Shown: positions 54,781 through 63,688, counted from the stretch's first letter. The stretch is DNA of 64,000 nucleotides from Pseudomonadota bacterium (GCA_021805865.1 JAJZDX010000014.1:60941-124940); one strand, 5' to 3'. The notes: generated by a model not told the origin, from the letters alone. Numbers and translations: made by a program.

Positions 54781-56015
54781 GCACACTCGCCGCCGAGCTG
54801 CAGGCCCAAGTCGACTCGCTGCTGCTCGAGCAGGGGGCCTTCGCGCCGCTCGAACTCCTCTTTGCGACCGGCCGCCTGCTGCCCGCCGATTACGCGGCCT
54901 GGCGACGCCGGGAAATCAGGGTGCTGGATGAGGTGCTGATGGGCAGCCGCGAATCGATCCGCGAGGAACTCGAGCAATCGGCGACCCACGCCCGCGCCCT
55001 CGGCCTCAAGGAGGAGCGCCAGGAGCTCGGCGCGCAGGCGGCGGGTTCCGTGGGCGCCGCGCCGCGCATCAGCGACGATCCGCGGCTCGCCGCGCTGCTC
55101 GCGAGCCGTTATGTCCCCGCTCAAAACGCACCGCAGATGGATCTCTTCTTCGACAACCCGGTGGCGGCGCTCACGACCGGCATCGCCGGCGCGCTCGCCG
55201 ATGCGAATGCGCCCGAGGCTGCGCGTCTGCTCGATGCCCTCTATGCCAAGGAGCCGAACCACCCCGACCTGCCGGCCTTCGATCGCCTGCTCGAGTCGCT
55301 CGAGCGGGCCCGCCGGCCGGTCACGGACGCCCGCGAGCTGTTGGAATTCATCACGGCAATCACCCCCGGTGCGCGCCGCCTGCTCGGCGCGCGCGCCCGG
55401 GATCTGCTGGTGCCGCAGTGGCGACGCATGGCCGAAGCGGTGCGGGCCCTGCCCTACTCGCCGCAGGAACCGATGCTGCACGCGAGCCACGCGTGGATCC
55501 AGGCGCAGGACTGGCAGGAAGCGAGCGGCAGCGTGCGGGCGGAGCCGCAATGGTGGCGGCACGCCGCCCTCGGCGTGCGGCTCGTGGAGAGCAGCCTGCG
55601 GCGCCGGCGCCGGACCGAGGGCCTCTGCGCCTGGCTGCAGCTGTGTTGGCACATACCCGGTGAAACCGGCGAGGCCGTCGAGAAGCTCAGGTGGTCTGAG
55701 ATCCACGCGCTGTGGCAGCGTTTTCTCGACACGGATGAGACGCTCGTTGCGCAGGAGTTTCCCGCCTGGCTGCTGCTGCATGAGCCGGCCCTGGCCCGGA
55801 CGCTGCCGGCCGACCTGCCGCTCGGGAGGAGCCCCGCCGAGGAGCACTACCGTCTGGTCCACCGCTGGCTCTCGGCGCACGCCGCCGGCGCCGAGGCGCA
55901 GGAGCTGGCGCTGCGCAAGCAGCTGAAGGAGCGCCAGCCGGCGCTCTTTGCCTGCCTGTTGAAATCCCTGGCGCGCCGAGACGCTCCGGCGGAGAGGAAT
56001 TCCAGGGCTCCATGA
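54777..56015 (+). CDS. Unknown protein translationally coupled to the SNF2 helicase
   Basis: I do not recognise this 412-residue protein. It starts MSTLAAELQAQVDSLLLEQG at an ATG that overlaps the helicase stop as ATGA, so it is made with the helicase. It is nearly all helical and Ala/Leu/Arg-rich, with no signal peptide. Segments such as FAPLELLFATGRLLPADYAA and WRRREIRVLDEVLMGSRESI give way to helical repeats resembling TPR-like arrays (TDARELLEFITAITPGARRL, WIQAQDWQEASGS). It is probably a cytosolic partner or adaptor of the helicase. That role rests only on the coupling. Confidence 0.75.
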   Translation: MSTLAAELQAQVDSLLLEQGAFAPLELLFATGRLLPADYAAWRRREIRVLDEVLMGSRESIREELEQSATHARALGLKEERQELGAQAAGSVGAAPRISDDPRLAALLASRYVPAQNAPQMDLFFDNPVAALTTGIAGALADANAPEAARLLDALYAKEPNHPDLPAFDRLLESLERARRPVTDARELLEFITAITPGARRLLGARARDLLVPQWRRMAEAVRALPYSPQEPMLHASHAWIQAQDWQEASGSVRAEPQWWRHAALGVRLVESSLRRRRRTEGLCAWLQLCWHIPGETGEAVEKLRWSEIHALWQRFLDTDETLVAQEFPAWLLLHEPALARTLPADLPLGRSPAEEHYRLVHRWLSAHAAGAEAQELALRKQLKERQPALFACLLKSLARRDAPAERNSRAP

Positions 56016-56078
56016 CTTCGCGGTAAAGGCACGGGCTGTGCCGGTGCCACGGGAGCCGGGAGCGCGGCCACACTGCGG

Positions 56079-56432
56079 GCGCAGCCCGCCCTGGGACCTG
56101 AGCTGCTCGGCGCATTGCCCGCAGACGTGCGCGGCACGAGCCGGATCCTGCGCGGGGAGCGGCTGATCTGGGAGAAGCCGTTCCTCACCGGCGAGACCAA
56201 CATGTCCCACTCGATCTCGAACCTGGAGCATCACCATTTCAAGCACGCCAACTTCCGCCGCCCGGGCGATGTGCACGTGCATTTCTTCGGCACCGCCACG
56301 CTGTCGTTCTCCGATCAGGTGCGCTGCGAGCCGGGCGATCCGTTCGAGATCAGCGCCGACGCCTTTCTCCTGCCGCTGCGCAACCGATTGGCGAAGGGCG
56401 CGCCGCAATCCTTCGAGGTGTGCCGGCTCTAG
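56079..56432 (+). pseudogene. AraD1/FAH-family C-terminal remnant
   Basis: About 118 codons match only the C-terminal third of the AraD1 family (fumarylacetoacetase-like sugar-acid dehydratases of the arabinonate route). Matching blocks include ALGPELLGALPADVRGTSRI, then LIWEKPFLTGETNMSHSISN, HHHFKHANFRRPGDVHVHFF and the closing GDPFEISADAFLLPLRNRLA. The rest of the gene (about 200 residues) is missing, and the frame begins within junction sequence after the upstream gene's stop. It is not expected to be active. It is probably the remains of an L-arabinose pathway gene next to the surviving arabinofuranosidase pair. Confidence 0.75.
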
Positions 56433-56573
56433 CCGAACCGCCTCAAGGCATCGAATCGGAGCGCGAAAGAGGCCGCCACCTTGCCTTTGCCGCCAGGATC
56501 TGCGAAATTGTCCGAGTATTGAGCCGAACGGCCGCGGCCTCCGCTGGCCGTTCAACCAAAAAACGGGGGCGTC

Positions 56574-57728
56574 GTGACCGAGCACACAGTGTCAAGATCA
56601 ATCCTTGCTGCGGCGGCATGCGCCGCCCTATTGACCGCAACGGGACAGGCCTTGGGCGCGCAGGCGCACCGCGGCCTGTTCGGCACCCTCGCGAACGGCA
56701 CCCGCATAGAGTCCGTGGAGCTCACGAGCCGTGCCGGCATCCGCGTGCGGATCATCACGCTCGGGGCGCGCATCCAGTCGATCGACACCCCCGACCGCAA
56801 CGGGAAGCTGGGCGACGTCGTCCTCGGGTTCTCCAACCCGCAGGCGTACGTAAAGTACGGCAACTATTTCGGCGCCACGGTCGGCCGCTTCGCCAATCGC
56901 ATCGCCCATGGCCGCTTCACCCTCGACGGCCATGTCTATCAGCTCTCGATCAACGACCGCGGCAACAGCCTGCACGGCGGAAAGAAGGGCTTCGACAAGC
57001 GCATCTGGACCATCGACTCCGTCCACAGCGGTACGAGCGCCTCGGCCGTGCTCTCCTACGTGAGCCCCAATGGCCAGGAGGGCTATCCGGGCACGCTGCG
57101 CGTGACGGCCACCTTCACGTTGTTCGACAGCGGAGAGCTGCGCATCGATTACCGCGCGACGACGGACAAGCCGACCATCGTCAATCTCAGCAGCCATTCC
57201 TACTTCAATCTTTCCCCCGGCGATCCGCCGCATTTTTCCGTCTCGCACGATATTCTTCAGATCAACGCCTCCCGCTACACCCCGATGAACGCCACGGAGA
57301 TTCCCACCGGGCAAATCGCGCCCGTGGCGGGCACGCCATTTGATTTTCGCGAGCCAACGCGAATCGGTCTGCGCATCCACGACGGCAGCGATCCGCAGAT
57401 CCTCTTCGGCCGCGGCTATGACATGAATTTCGTGCTGAACGGCCGGCCGGGCACCCTGCGCTTCGCCGCCCGCCTCGAGGATCCGGACTCCGGCCGGGTA
57501 TTGAGCATTTACACCACCGCTCCCGGACTGCAGTTCTATTCGGGCAATTTCCTGAACGGCACCATCGTCGGCAGGGGTGGCATCGCCTATCGCCAGGGCG
57601 ACGCCGCAGTGTTCGAGCCGCAGGACTTTCCCGATGCGCCCAATCACCCCAATTTCCCCTCTGCTACGCTCGATCCGGGCCAGGTCTATCACAACACGAT
57701 CGTATACCGCTTCTCCGTAATCAGGTGA
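56574..57728 (+). CDS. galM: Aldose 1-epimerase with signal peptide
   Basis: This enzyme interconverts alpha and beta anomers of aldoses. It has 384 residues from a GTG (VTEHTVSRSILAAAACAALL), with a cleavable signal peptide ending near GALGAQA, so it acts in the periplasm or outside rather than in the cytosol like E. coli GalM. The conserved features are GRFANRIAHGRFTLDGHVYQ, LHGGKKGFDKRIWTI, the catalytic His in VNLSSHSYFNLSPG near residue 206, and the catalytic Glu in VFEPQDFPDAPNHPNFPSA near 347. Its last four bases overlap the GTG of the GH51 gene. The pair presumably processes arabinose released from arabinan or arabinoxylan. Confidence 0.92.
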   Translation: MTEHTVSRSILAAAACAALLTATGQALGAQAHRGLFGTLANGTRIESVELTSRAGIRVRIITLGARIQSIDTPDRNGKLGDVVLGFSNPQAYVKYGNYFGATVGRFANRIAHGRFTLDGHVYQLSINDRGNSLHGGKKGFDKRIWTIDSVHSGTSASAVLSYVSPNGQEGYPGTLRVTATFTLFDSGELRIDYRATTDKPTIVNLSSHSYFNLSPGDPPHFSVSHDILQINASRYTPMNATEIPTGQIAPVAGTPFDFREPTRIGLRIHDGSDPQILFGRGYDMNFVLNGRPGTLRFAARLEDPDSGRVLSIYTTAPGLQFYSGNFLNGTIVGRGGIAYRQGDAAVFEPQDFPDAPNHPNFPSATLDPGQVYHNTIVYRFSVIR

Positions 57729-59680
57729 CCATGATGCTCACGGCCTACCGACGCCGCTTCGTGCGCGGCGGCGCACTGGGGAGCCTCGTGGGGCTCGTGG
57801 CCGCCGCGCTCCTGTCACCCGCGCATGCCGACGCCCGCGGGCGACTCACGGTGCAGTACGATCATCCGCTGCATGCGGTCAGCCCGACCCTTTACGGGCT
57901 GATGACCGAGGAGATCAACCACTCCTACGACGGCGGGTTGTACGCGGAGCTGATCCGCGACCGCGTGTTCTTCAGGCGCGAGCAGCACCAGTTCCTGAAG
58001 ATCTGGTCCGTCGACCAGAACGCCGCGGACGGCATTTCCATCTCGATCGACAACCGGACCGGACCGAGCCGGGCACTGCCCTACGGCCTGAGGCTGACCG
58101 CCGCCCGGGCGAGCCCGAAGGATCCGGGCGGGATCGACAACCCCGGCTACTGGGGCGTGCCGGTCTGGCCGAACACCCTGTACCATGCCTCGATCTACCT
58201 GAAGTCTGGCGCTCGCAACCCCGGCCCGGTGACCCTGGCCATCGTGAGCGACTCAGGCAAAGTGATGGCGAGTGCGACCTTCCCGGCTGCGGATTCGCAT
58301 TGGAGGAAGTACACGGCGACGATGCGCACCGGCCATGTCCCGCAGTCGCAGGACAACTTCGTCCGCGTCACGGTGAGCCATCCCGGGTCGGTGCTGATGA
58401 ATGTCGTGTCGTTGTTCCCGCCGACCTACGGGAACCAGCCCAACGGCTTTCGGATCGGCCTGATGCGCAAGCTCGCAGCGCTGCATCCGAAATATCTGCG
58501 TTTCCCCGGCGGAAATTTCCTCGAAGGCAAGACGCTCGCCGACTGGTACGATTGGAAGCTCACGATCGGCCCGAACGTCGATCGGCCAACGCACCCGAGC
58601 CCCTGGGGCTACGAGTCCTCCGATGGCCTCGGCCTGCTGGAGTTCCTCGAATGGTGTCAGGACCTGCGCATGCAGCCGGTGCTCGCCGTCTACGCCGGCT
58701 ACGCGCTCGACGGCATGCACATACGGCCCGGCCCGCAGCTTCAGCCCTACGTAAAGGATGCTCTCGAGGAAATACAATACGTCACCGGCGCCACCACGAC
58801 CAAGTGGGGCGCGGTGCGCGCGCGCGACGGTCATCCGGCCCCGTTTGCGCTGCACTACGTGGAGATCGGCAACGAGGACTTCTTCGACCGCTCGGGCAGC
58901 TACAGCGGATCGAACGGCCGTTTCGCCCAGTTCGCACGGGCCATCCGCAAGGCCTATCCGCACATCCAGATCATCGCCACCATGCCGGTCGGGGGCGACG
59001 TGCAGCCCGATCTGGTTGACGATCATTTCTACCGGACCGCCCGACAGTTTTTGCACGAGACGCACTATTTCGACCACTTCAGCCGCAAGGGCCCGAAAAT
59101 CATGGTGGGCGAATGGGCGACGATCCAGGGCACTCCGACGCCGGACTTCGGCGCGGCATTGAGTGATGCGGCCTGGATGACCGGCCTCGAGCGCAACAGC
59201 GACGTGGTGGTGATGGCGAGCTACGCCCCGCTGCTCGTGAACGTCAATCCCCTCGCCTCCCAATGGGGCACGAACCTGATCGGCTATGACGCGCTGCACA
59301 GCTACGGCTCACCGAGTTACTACGCGCAGGTGATGTTCAGCGATTATCTGGGCAACCAGGTGGTCGCCTCGCACCTGAGCGATGCCGGACCGCTGTGCTT
59401 CGAGTCGGTCACGCGGGACGCCGCCACGCACACCCTGTACATCAAGATCGTCAACGCCAGTCCCGAGCCGCAGCCCCTGGCGCTGCGCATCGAGGGCGGG
59501 GCGGTGGCGGGCCGTGCAACCCTGGTGACGCTGCACGCCGGCAGCACCCATGCCAAAAACACGATCAACGATCCGAACCGCGTCGTGCCTCATACCGCGA
59601 CGGTGCGCTGGCTCGGATCGGATGTCCGACATACGTTCGCGCCCTATTCGATCAACGTCATCGAAATACACGTGCATTGA
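57725..59680 (+). CDS. Secreted GH51-type alpha-L-arabinofuranosidase
   Basis: This is an exo-enzyme that removes alpha-L-arabinofuranosyl side groups from plant polysaccharides. It has 651 residues from the GTG at 57725 (GTGA overlap with the epimerase stop); ATG 57731 or 57734 is also possible. The N-terminus TAYRRRFVRGGALGSLVGLV looks like a twin-arginine signal. A carbohydrate-binding-like beta domain covers about residues 120-230. The GH51 barrel has LRFPGGNFLEGKTLADWYDW and the acid/base Glu in HYVEIGNEDFFDRS near 379-383. The nucleophile Glu is in KIMVGEWATIQGTPT near 462, and the C-terminal beta-sandwich follows. Both catalytic residues are intact. Confidence 0.93.
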   Translation: MTMMLTAYRRRFVRGGALGSLVGLVAAALLSPAHADARGRLTVQYDHPLHAVSPTLYGLMTEEINHSYDGGLYAELIRDRVFFRREQHQFLKIWSVDQNAADGISISIDNRTGPSRALPYGLRLTAARASPKDPGGIDNPGYWGVPVWPNTLYHASIYLKSGARNPGPVTLAIVSDSGKVMASATFPAADSHWRKYTATMRTGHVPQSQDNFVRVTVSHPGSVLMNVVSLFPPTYGNQPNGFRIGLMRKLAALHPKYLRFPGGNFLEGKTLADWYDWKLTIGPNVDRPTHPSPWGYESSDGLGLLEFLEWCQDLRMQPVLAVYAGYALDGMHIRPGPQLQPYVKDALEEIQYVTGATTTKWGAVRARDGHPAPFALHYVEIGNEDFFDRSGSYSGSNGRFAQFARAIRKAYPHIQIIATMPVGGDVQPDLVDDHFYRTARQFLHETHYFDHFSRKGPKIMVGEWATIQGTPTPDFGAALSDAAWMTGLERNSDVVVMASYAPLLVNVNPLASQWGTNLIGYDALHSYGSPSYYAQVMFSDYLGNQVVASHLSDAGPLCFESVTRDAATHTLYIKIVNASPEPQPLALRIEGGAVAGRATLVTLHAGSTHAKNTINDPNRVVPHTATVRWLGSDVRHTFAPYSINVIEIHVH

Positions 59681-59728
59681 GCCGGCGTTGCCAAGATTGA
59701 GGAAGAATGAAGAGGAGACGCCTGTTCA

Positions 59729-61011
59729 ATGAAAACTCCCGGCTCTCGTCTTTCCACCTCCTTCTCTCTGTTGCCGCGAAATCGGCCTCGACATACTGGA
59801 CTCTCCGGCCCGCGTCGCGTGATCTGCGCATCGACCAGTCGGCCCCGGCGCGCCGGAGCTCCATGGGGACTTCTCCCTGTTCTCCTGCCCTGCTGCCTGC
59901 TCCAGGGATGCGGCGGCAGCGGCAGCCCCGGCGCGAATTTCTCGCCCTCGCCCGCACTTTCGATCGCGACGTCTTCTCTTGCCGGTGCGACCGCGGGCAC
60001 TCCATATACCGCAAGTCTCTCTGCCTGTGGTGGCGGCGCCACCGGCTATTAGCCGGAAAGTCTCCTCGGGCTCGCTGCCCGCCGGTCTTTCGCTCGCCGC
60101 CGGCGGAACCGTCGGCGGAACGCCTTCCGCTGCGGAAACCTCCGACTTCACCGTACAAGTGACCGACTCCACATCGGATACGGCAACAGCCAGCCTCAGT
60201 ATCGAGGTTGCCGGCGCGCCGGCTGCGGGGCCACTCTCCAGCCACACGCTCACTGGAGACACTTCGCCCGTGCACGACCCGAGTATCATCCGCGATGGAT
60301 CCACCTACTACGTATTCTCAACCGACGCCCCCAATCAATCGGGACACATCCCCATCCGTTGCTCCACGGACAAGCTATCCTGGACAGCCTGCGGCTATGT
60401 ATTCAGCTCTCTGCCTTCCTGGATCCCGACCGCCGTGCCGGACGCCACCGGAATCCGGGCTCCTGACATTTCCTATTTCAACGGCGCCTATCAGCTGTAT
60501 TACGCGGTGTCCAGCTTCGGCTCGCAGGTTTCGGCCATCGGCCTTGCCACCAATGTCACTCTTGACCAAACCTCCCCGAACTACAAGTGGGTCGTTCAGG
60601 GCCTGATCCTGCAGTCCACCACCGGGGACGACTTCAATGCGATCGATCCCAACATTTTTGTGGACTCGAGCGGCTCGGTATGGCTGCAATACGGCAGCTT
60701 CTGGAGCGGCATTTTCCAGCAGCAGATAGATCCCAGCACCGGCAAGATCATGGCTGGCAGCCCAATCCATCACCTTGCGGAACGCGCCTCCAGCGTGCCG
60801 AATGACCCCCGTCGAAGCATTCTCTCTGGTTCAAGCCGGCAACCACCACTACCTCTTTGTTTCCTGGGATTATTGCTGCGAGTCCCCCCCAAAGCAGGAG
60901 CGGGTATACCCGGCAGGCCTGAACGACACACAGTGCAGTACGCGAGGGAAGTGGATCGGAAAGCATCGGCCTCCTTTGCTGACTGGCATATGCTTTGGCA
61001 GATGCCATTGA
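59729..61011 (+). pseudogene. GH43-type lipoprotein arabinanase, frameshifted and 3'-truncated
   Basis: The remnant begins as a lipoprotein (signal ending LLPCCLLQGC) followed by an Ig-like putative domain (ATAGTPYTASLSACGGGATG). The frame stops at 60052 and the same domain continues in another frame (VSSGSLPAGLSLAAGG). The GH43 blade follows with SPVHDPSIIRDGSTYYVFST, IRAPDISYFNGAYQLYYAVS and FNAIDPNIFVDSSGSVWLQY. Near 60805 the frame shifts again and homology moves to PVEAFSLVQAGNHHYLFVSW with YCC, ending about 61000. At least two frameshifts and loss of the remaining domain make it inactive unless sequencing errors are involved. It follows the GH51 gene by 48 bases. Confidence 0.8.
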
Positions 61012-61044
61012 TCGGTCATCACGGCGATTGACCCCGGTTGTCCT

Positions 61045-61229
61045 GTGCGGCTGTTTCGAAACGGCCGGAATCAGGCCTTGCGCATCCCTCGTGAATTTGA
61101 GCTGGAGGGGGATCAAGCCATCCTGCGCAAGGTACGGAGATCGCCCGGTGATCGAGCCGGTGCGCAAGGGCCACCTCCTCGCGCTGCTGGCCACTCTGGA
61201 TCCCATCGAAACCTCCGTTCCGGACGTCA
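61045..61229 (+). pseudogene. VapB-type antitoxin remnant
   Basis: VRLFRNGRNQALRIPREFEL with EGDQAILRKV matches the N-terminal swapped-hairpin (AbrB-like) domain of VapB antitoxins. Near 61130 the frame shifts, and GDRPVIEPVRKGHLLALLAT then LDPIETSVPDV continues the VapB sequence in the next frame. The normal tail is replaced: at about 61230 the reading passes directly into a hipA 3' tail. No VapC toxin gene remains. This is a decayed toxin-antitoxin locus truncated by a deletion. Confidence 0.75.
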
Positions 61230-61545
61230 ACCTGGCCGACTTGCGTGACCACTGTGCGCAGGCCGCTCACAAAATGTCTCTCGGAAACGCTCGATTCCTG
61301 CCCTCGGTGTCCGGACCGGAATGTGCTCAGTCGGGCGCTGAGGACCGTCGGGAGCGCCGCGAGCGAGCAGATACGCGGGGGCATTCATCGCACCAAAGGT
61401 CGCCAGCGCTCTCGTGCACGTCACACAGTCGGGTACCCCGACACCGGACAGTCTCGAGCGAGGCATTGATCGGCGAATTCGCCCCACCCGCGCAATTCAG
61501 CAGGAGAATCAAAACTCGCGGAGAGGGTGGCCGCCACAAATGACG
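61230..61545 (+). repeat. Copy A of the hipA 3'-tail repeat (orphan tail of a lost hipA)
   Basis: This roughly 316-bp segment is an imperfect direct repeat of 63371-63688. It includes the coding end of hipA (DLRDHCAQAAHKMSLGNARF against LRDHCAQVARNSLSE) and the noncoding sequence after the hipA stop, up to GAGAGGGTG-CCGCCACA. The frame is disrupted relative to the intact copy. It is fused to the vapB remnant on its left. It marks where an earlier hipA ended. Confidence 0.8.
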
Positions 61546-61743
61546 CAATTCACTGCGTTTCGCACGGCTGGTGCGCACGGCCCTGCGTAATCTCCGGCGG
61601 CAGTGACAGGCTGTCCAGTCAACGCGTCATACGAATCGATTCTGCCCCGGCCGACTCGATTTTCCCCGCGTCGCGCTATTTGCCCATTTGCCCATGCGCT
61701 CGGTGGCGCTCCCGGCGGCCACCGCCCCGATCCAGTTGTTCAA

Positions 61744-61785
61744 ATGTCAATAATTTTTGACATCACTGCAGGCCTGGCGCATCAT
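61744..61785 (+). promoter_or_regulatory. hipBA promoter with overlapping inverted-repeat operator
   Basis: ATGTCAA (61744-61750) and TTGACAT (61757-61763) form a perfect inverted repeat with a six-base spacer. The right arm contains a consensus -35, TTGACA (61757-61762). A -10-like CATCAT (61780-61785) follows after 17 bases. A repressor bound to the repeat would block this promoter, as expected for HipB autoregulation. It lies 57-98 bases before the hipB ATG. Confidence 0.6.
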
Positions 61786-61841
61786 CATTCGAACCGTCAG
61801 AACACACCGGTTCGTCAGCGGCCGGGGATTTTCAGGATTCC

Positions 61842-62324
61842 ATGATTCTGCGAGTCGAGACCCAAGCGCTACGCATGCTGAAGGAGCTCGGCATGCGGCT
61901 ACGTGCCGAGCGACGGCGGCGTGGTTTGAAGCAGGCCGAACTGGCCCATGCGGCCTCGGTATCGCGCCCGACGGTCATTGCCGCCGAAGCGGGCCGCGGA
62001 GTGTCTTCGCAAAGCCTGGCCGCAATCATGAACGTGCTGACGCTCGACTTTGCGCACCTGAGCGCTCCGGCGCGTCCACCCCTCAAGGATTTGATGAGAA
62101 CCGAGCGTGAACGGCAGACCCGACGGAGTGTCCCGCTAGAACCTGCGTCCCCGTCGATTGCACGGGCTGAAGGGGAACCACACGGCAAGCGCATCACGAG
62201 CAGGGAGGTGGCACAGACGGTCGAGCAGCAGCCTCACCGGCGCCCGTTACTCAGGGAGCTCATGACAGCGGAGCGTTTACGCCGTGATCACCTTGCCCTG
62301 AAAGTTCGGCGTGAGCGAGCTTGA
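61842..62324 (+). CDS. hipB: HipB-like XRE antitoxin with long C-terminal extension
   Basis: This is the antitoxin and repressor of the hipBA pair. It has 160 residues; E. coli HipB has 88. The XRE helix-turn-helix is at about residues 14-70 (MRLRAERRRRGLKQAELAHA, then SVSRPTVIAAEAGRGVSSQS). Beyond it lies an unusual tail with a repeated motif: PPLKDLMRTERERQTRR at about 79-95 and RPLLRELMTAERLRRDH at about 134-150, joined by a flexible Pro/Ser/Glu stretch. The end overlaps the hipA start by 14 bases. The upstream inverted repeat is its likely operator. The role of the tail motifs is unknown; they could contact HipA or another protein. Confidence 0.85.
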   Translation: MILRVETQALRMLKELGMRLRAERRRRGLKQAELAHAASVSRPTVIAAEAGRGVSSQSLAAIMNVLTLDFAHLSAPARPPLKDLMRTERERQTRRSVPLEPASPSIARAEGEPHGKRITSREVAQTVEQQPHRRPLLRELMTAERLRRDHLALKVRRERA

Positions 62325-63597
62325 CGTTTACGTTTCGGACCAGCACGTCGGCGTGCTTCGCGAGGACGTTGCGACTGGCTTGATCGATTTCGAATATCGG
62401 CCGGCAACTGCGCCACAGCTCGCGGTATCGCTCGTGATGCCGCCCGGGGAACCGCCCGAGGAGTATCGTGGCTACAGCGGGCTGCCGCCCCCGTTCGAGG
62501 TCTCACTTCCTGAGGGAATGCTCCTCGAGGCGATCCGCAACCGCTTCGGAAAACACATCGATGTCGACAGCGATTTCTCGCTACTACGGCTGATTGGCAG
62601 GCATACCCTCGGCCGCGTCACCTTCGGCGGTCCGCTCGAACGGGACAAGGGACTGGACGAAGAAATTCTCGAAGCTGCGCGCTCGGAAGGCGCAGCACGA
62701 CGCCTCGCGACGATTTTGCGCAAGTCGCCGCAGCTGTTCGGCATCGCCGGTGTGATGCCGAAGATGTCCGTGCATCCACACGGCCGAACGCGGCCCGGCA
62801 CGGTTATCGGGCATGGTTCCATCGTTAAATTCGACACAGCCAGATTCACCGGCGCCTGCCTGGTGGAATACGCGTGCCTCAAGGCATGTGCGGCCGCCAA
62901 CCTCACCGTGCCATCCGTCGAACTGGCACCGGACCTCACCTCGATCATCGTCGAGCGCTTTGACATTGATGATACTGGCGGTCGCCTGGGGTTCGAGGAC
63001 GCCTGTGCTCTTTCCGGCATTCGACGAACGGGCAAGTACAGTGGTTCTATCGAGCACCTGTTTCGAATGATCGGGAATTTTGTTGACCCTGCGCACCAAG
63101 CCACAGACCGCCGCGCACTGCTCACCCTGATCGTATTAAACGACGTGCTGCGCAATGGGGATGCGCACTTGAAGAATTTCGGTTTGCTCTACGGCGAGGA
63201 CTTGGCGCAACCTCGTCTGGCTCCCGTCTATGACGTGCTGACCACACAGACATGGATACACGGCGATACACCTGCCCTGCCAATCCTCGCATCCGATCCG
63301 GCCGCCGAACAGTGGCTCGACTCGCAGGGCCTCAGGCAGCTGCAAGAAATCGCTGGACTGGCGGATGCGGACCTGACCGGCTTGCGTGATCATTGTGCGC
63401 AGGTCGCTCGCAACAGCCTCTCGGAGACGCTCGATTCCTACCCGTCGTGTCCTGAACGGAATGCGCTCGCTCGAGCGCTGAGAATCATCGAGAAAGCTGC
63501 GAGCGGGCAGATGCGCGGGGGCATTCGTCGCGCCAAGGGACGCCAGCGCTCGGGTGCGCGCCGCACCGACCGGGACCGCGACCCAGGACAATCCTGA
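62311..63597 (+). CDS. hipA: HipA-like serine/threonine kinase toxin
   Basis: HipA-type toxins phosphorylate a host target (GltX in E. coli, other tRNA-linked enzymes elsewhere), causing growth arrest. It has 428 residues from a GTG (VSELDVYVSDQHVGVLREDV), 14 bases inside hipB. The HipA_N domain covers about 1-110 (FEYRPATAPQLAVSLVMPPG). The kinase has GIAGVMPKMSV, HGSIVKFDTARFTGACLVEY, IIVERFDIDDTGGRLGFEDA, the catalytic loop LRNGDAHLKNFGLLYGED near residue 282, and LAPVYDVLTTQTW. The tail ends in an Arg-rich stretch. All expected core motifs are present, so it is probably functional. Confidence 0.93.
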   Translation: MSELDVYVSDQHVGVLREDVATGLIDFEYRPATAPQLAVSLVMPPGEPPEEYRGYSGLPPPFEVSLPEGMLLEAIRNRFGKHIDVDSDFSLLRLIGRHTLGRVTFGGPLERDKGLDEEILEAARSEGAARRLATILRKSPQLFGIAGVMPKMSVHPHGRTRPGTVIGHGSIVKFDTARFTGACLVEYACLKACAAANLTVPSVELAPDLTSIIVERFDIDDTGGRLGFEDACALSGIRRTGKYSGSIEHLFRMIGNFVDPAHQATDRRALLTLIVLNDVLRNGDAHLKNFGLLYGEDLAQPRLAPVYDVLTTQTWIHGDTPALPILASDPAAEQWLDSQGLRQLQEIAGLADADLTGLRDHCAQVARNSLSETLDSYPSCPERNALARALRIIEKAASGQMRGGIRRAKGRQRSGARRTDRDRDPGQS

Positions 63598-63688
63598 GCG
63601 AGGTATGAATTCGCGAATTCGCCCTACCCCGGGGATTCCGCGAACCATCAAAACTGGCGGAGGAGAGGGTGACCGCCACACCTTACGG
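63371..63688 (+). repeat. Copy B of the hipA 3'-tail repeat (intact hipA end plus downstream)
   Basis: This is the intact copy of the repeat described at 61230-61545. It starts inside the hipA C-terminus and runs about 90 bases past the stop. Both copies share CTTGCGTGA, the GCGCGGGGGCATTCRTCGC segment, and the GAATTCGCC and AAAACT-GCGGAGGAGAGGG stretches after the stop, in the same order. Confidence 0.8.
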
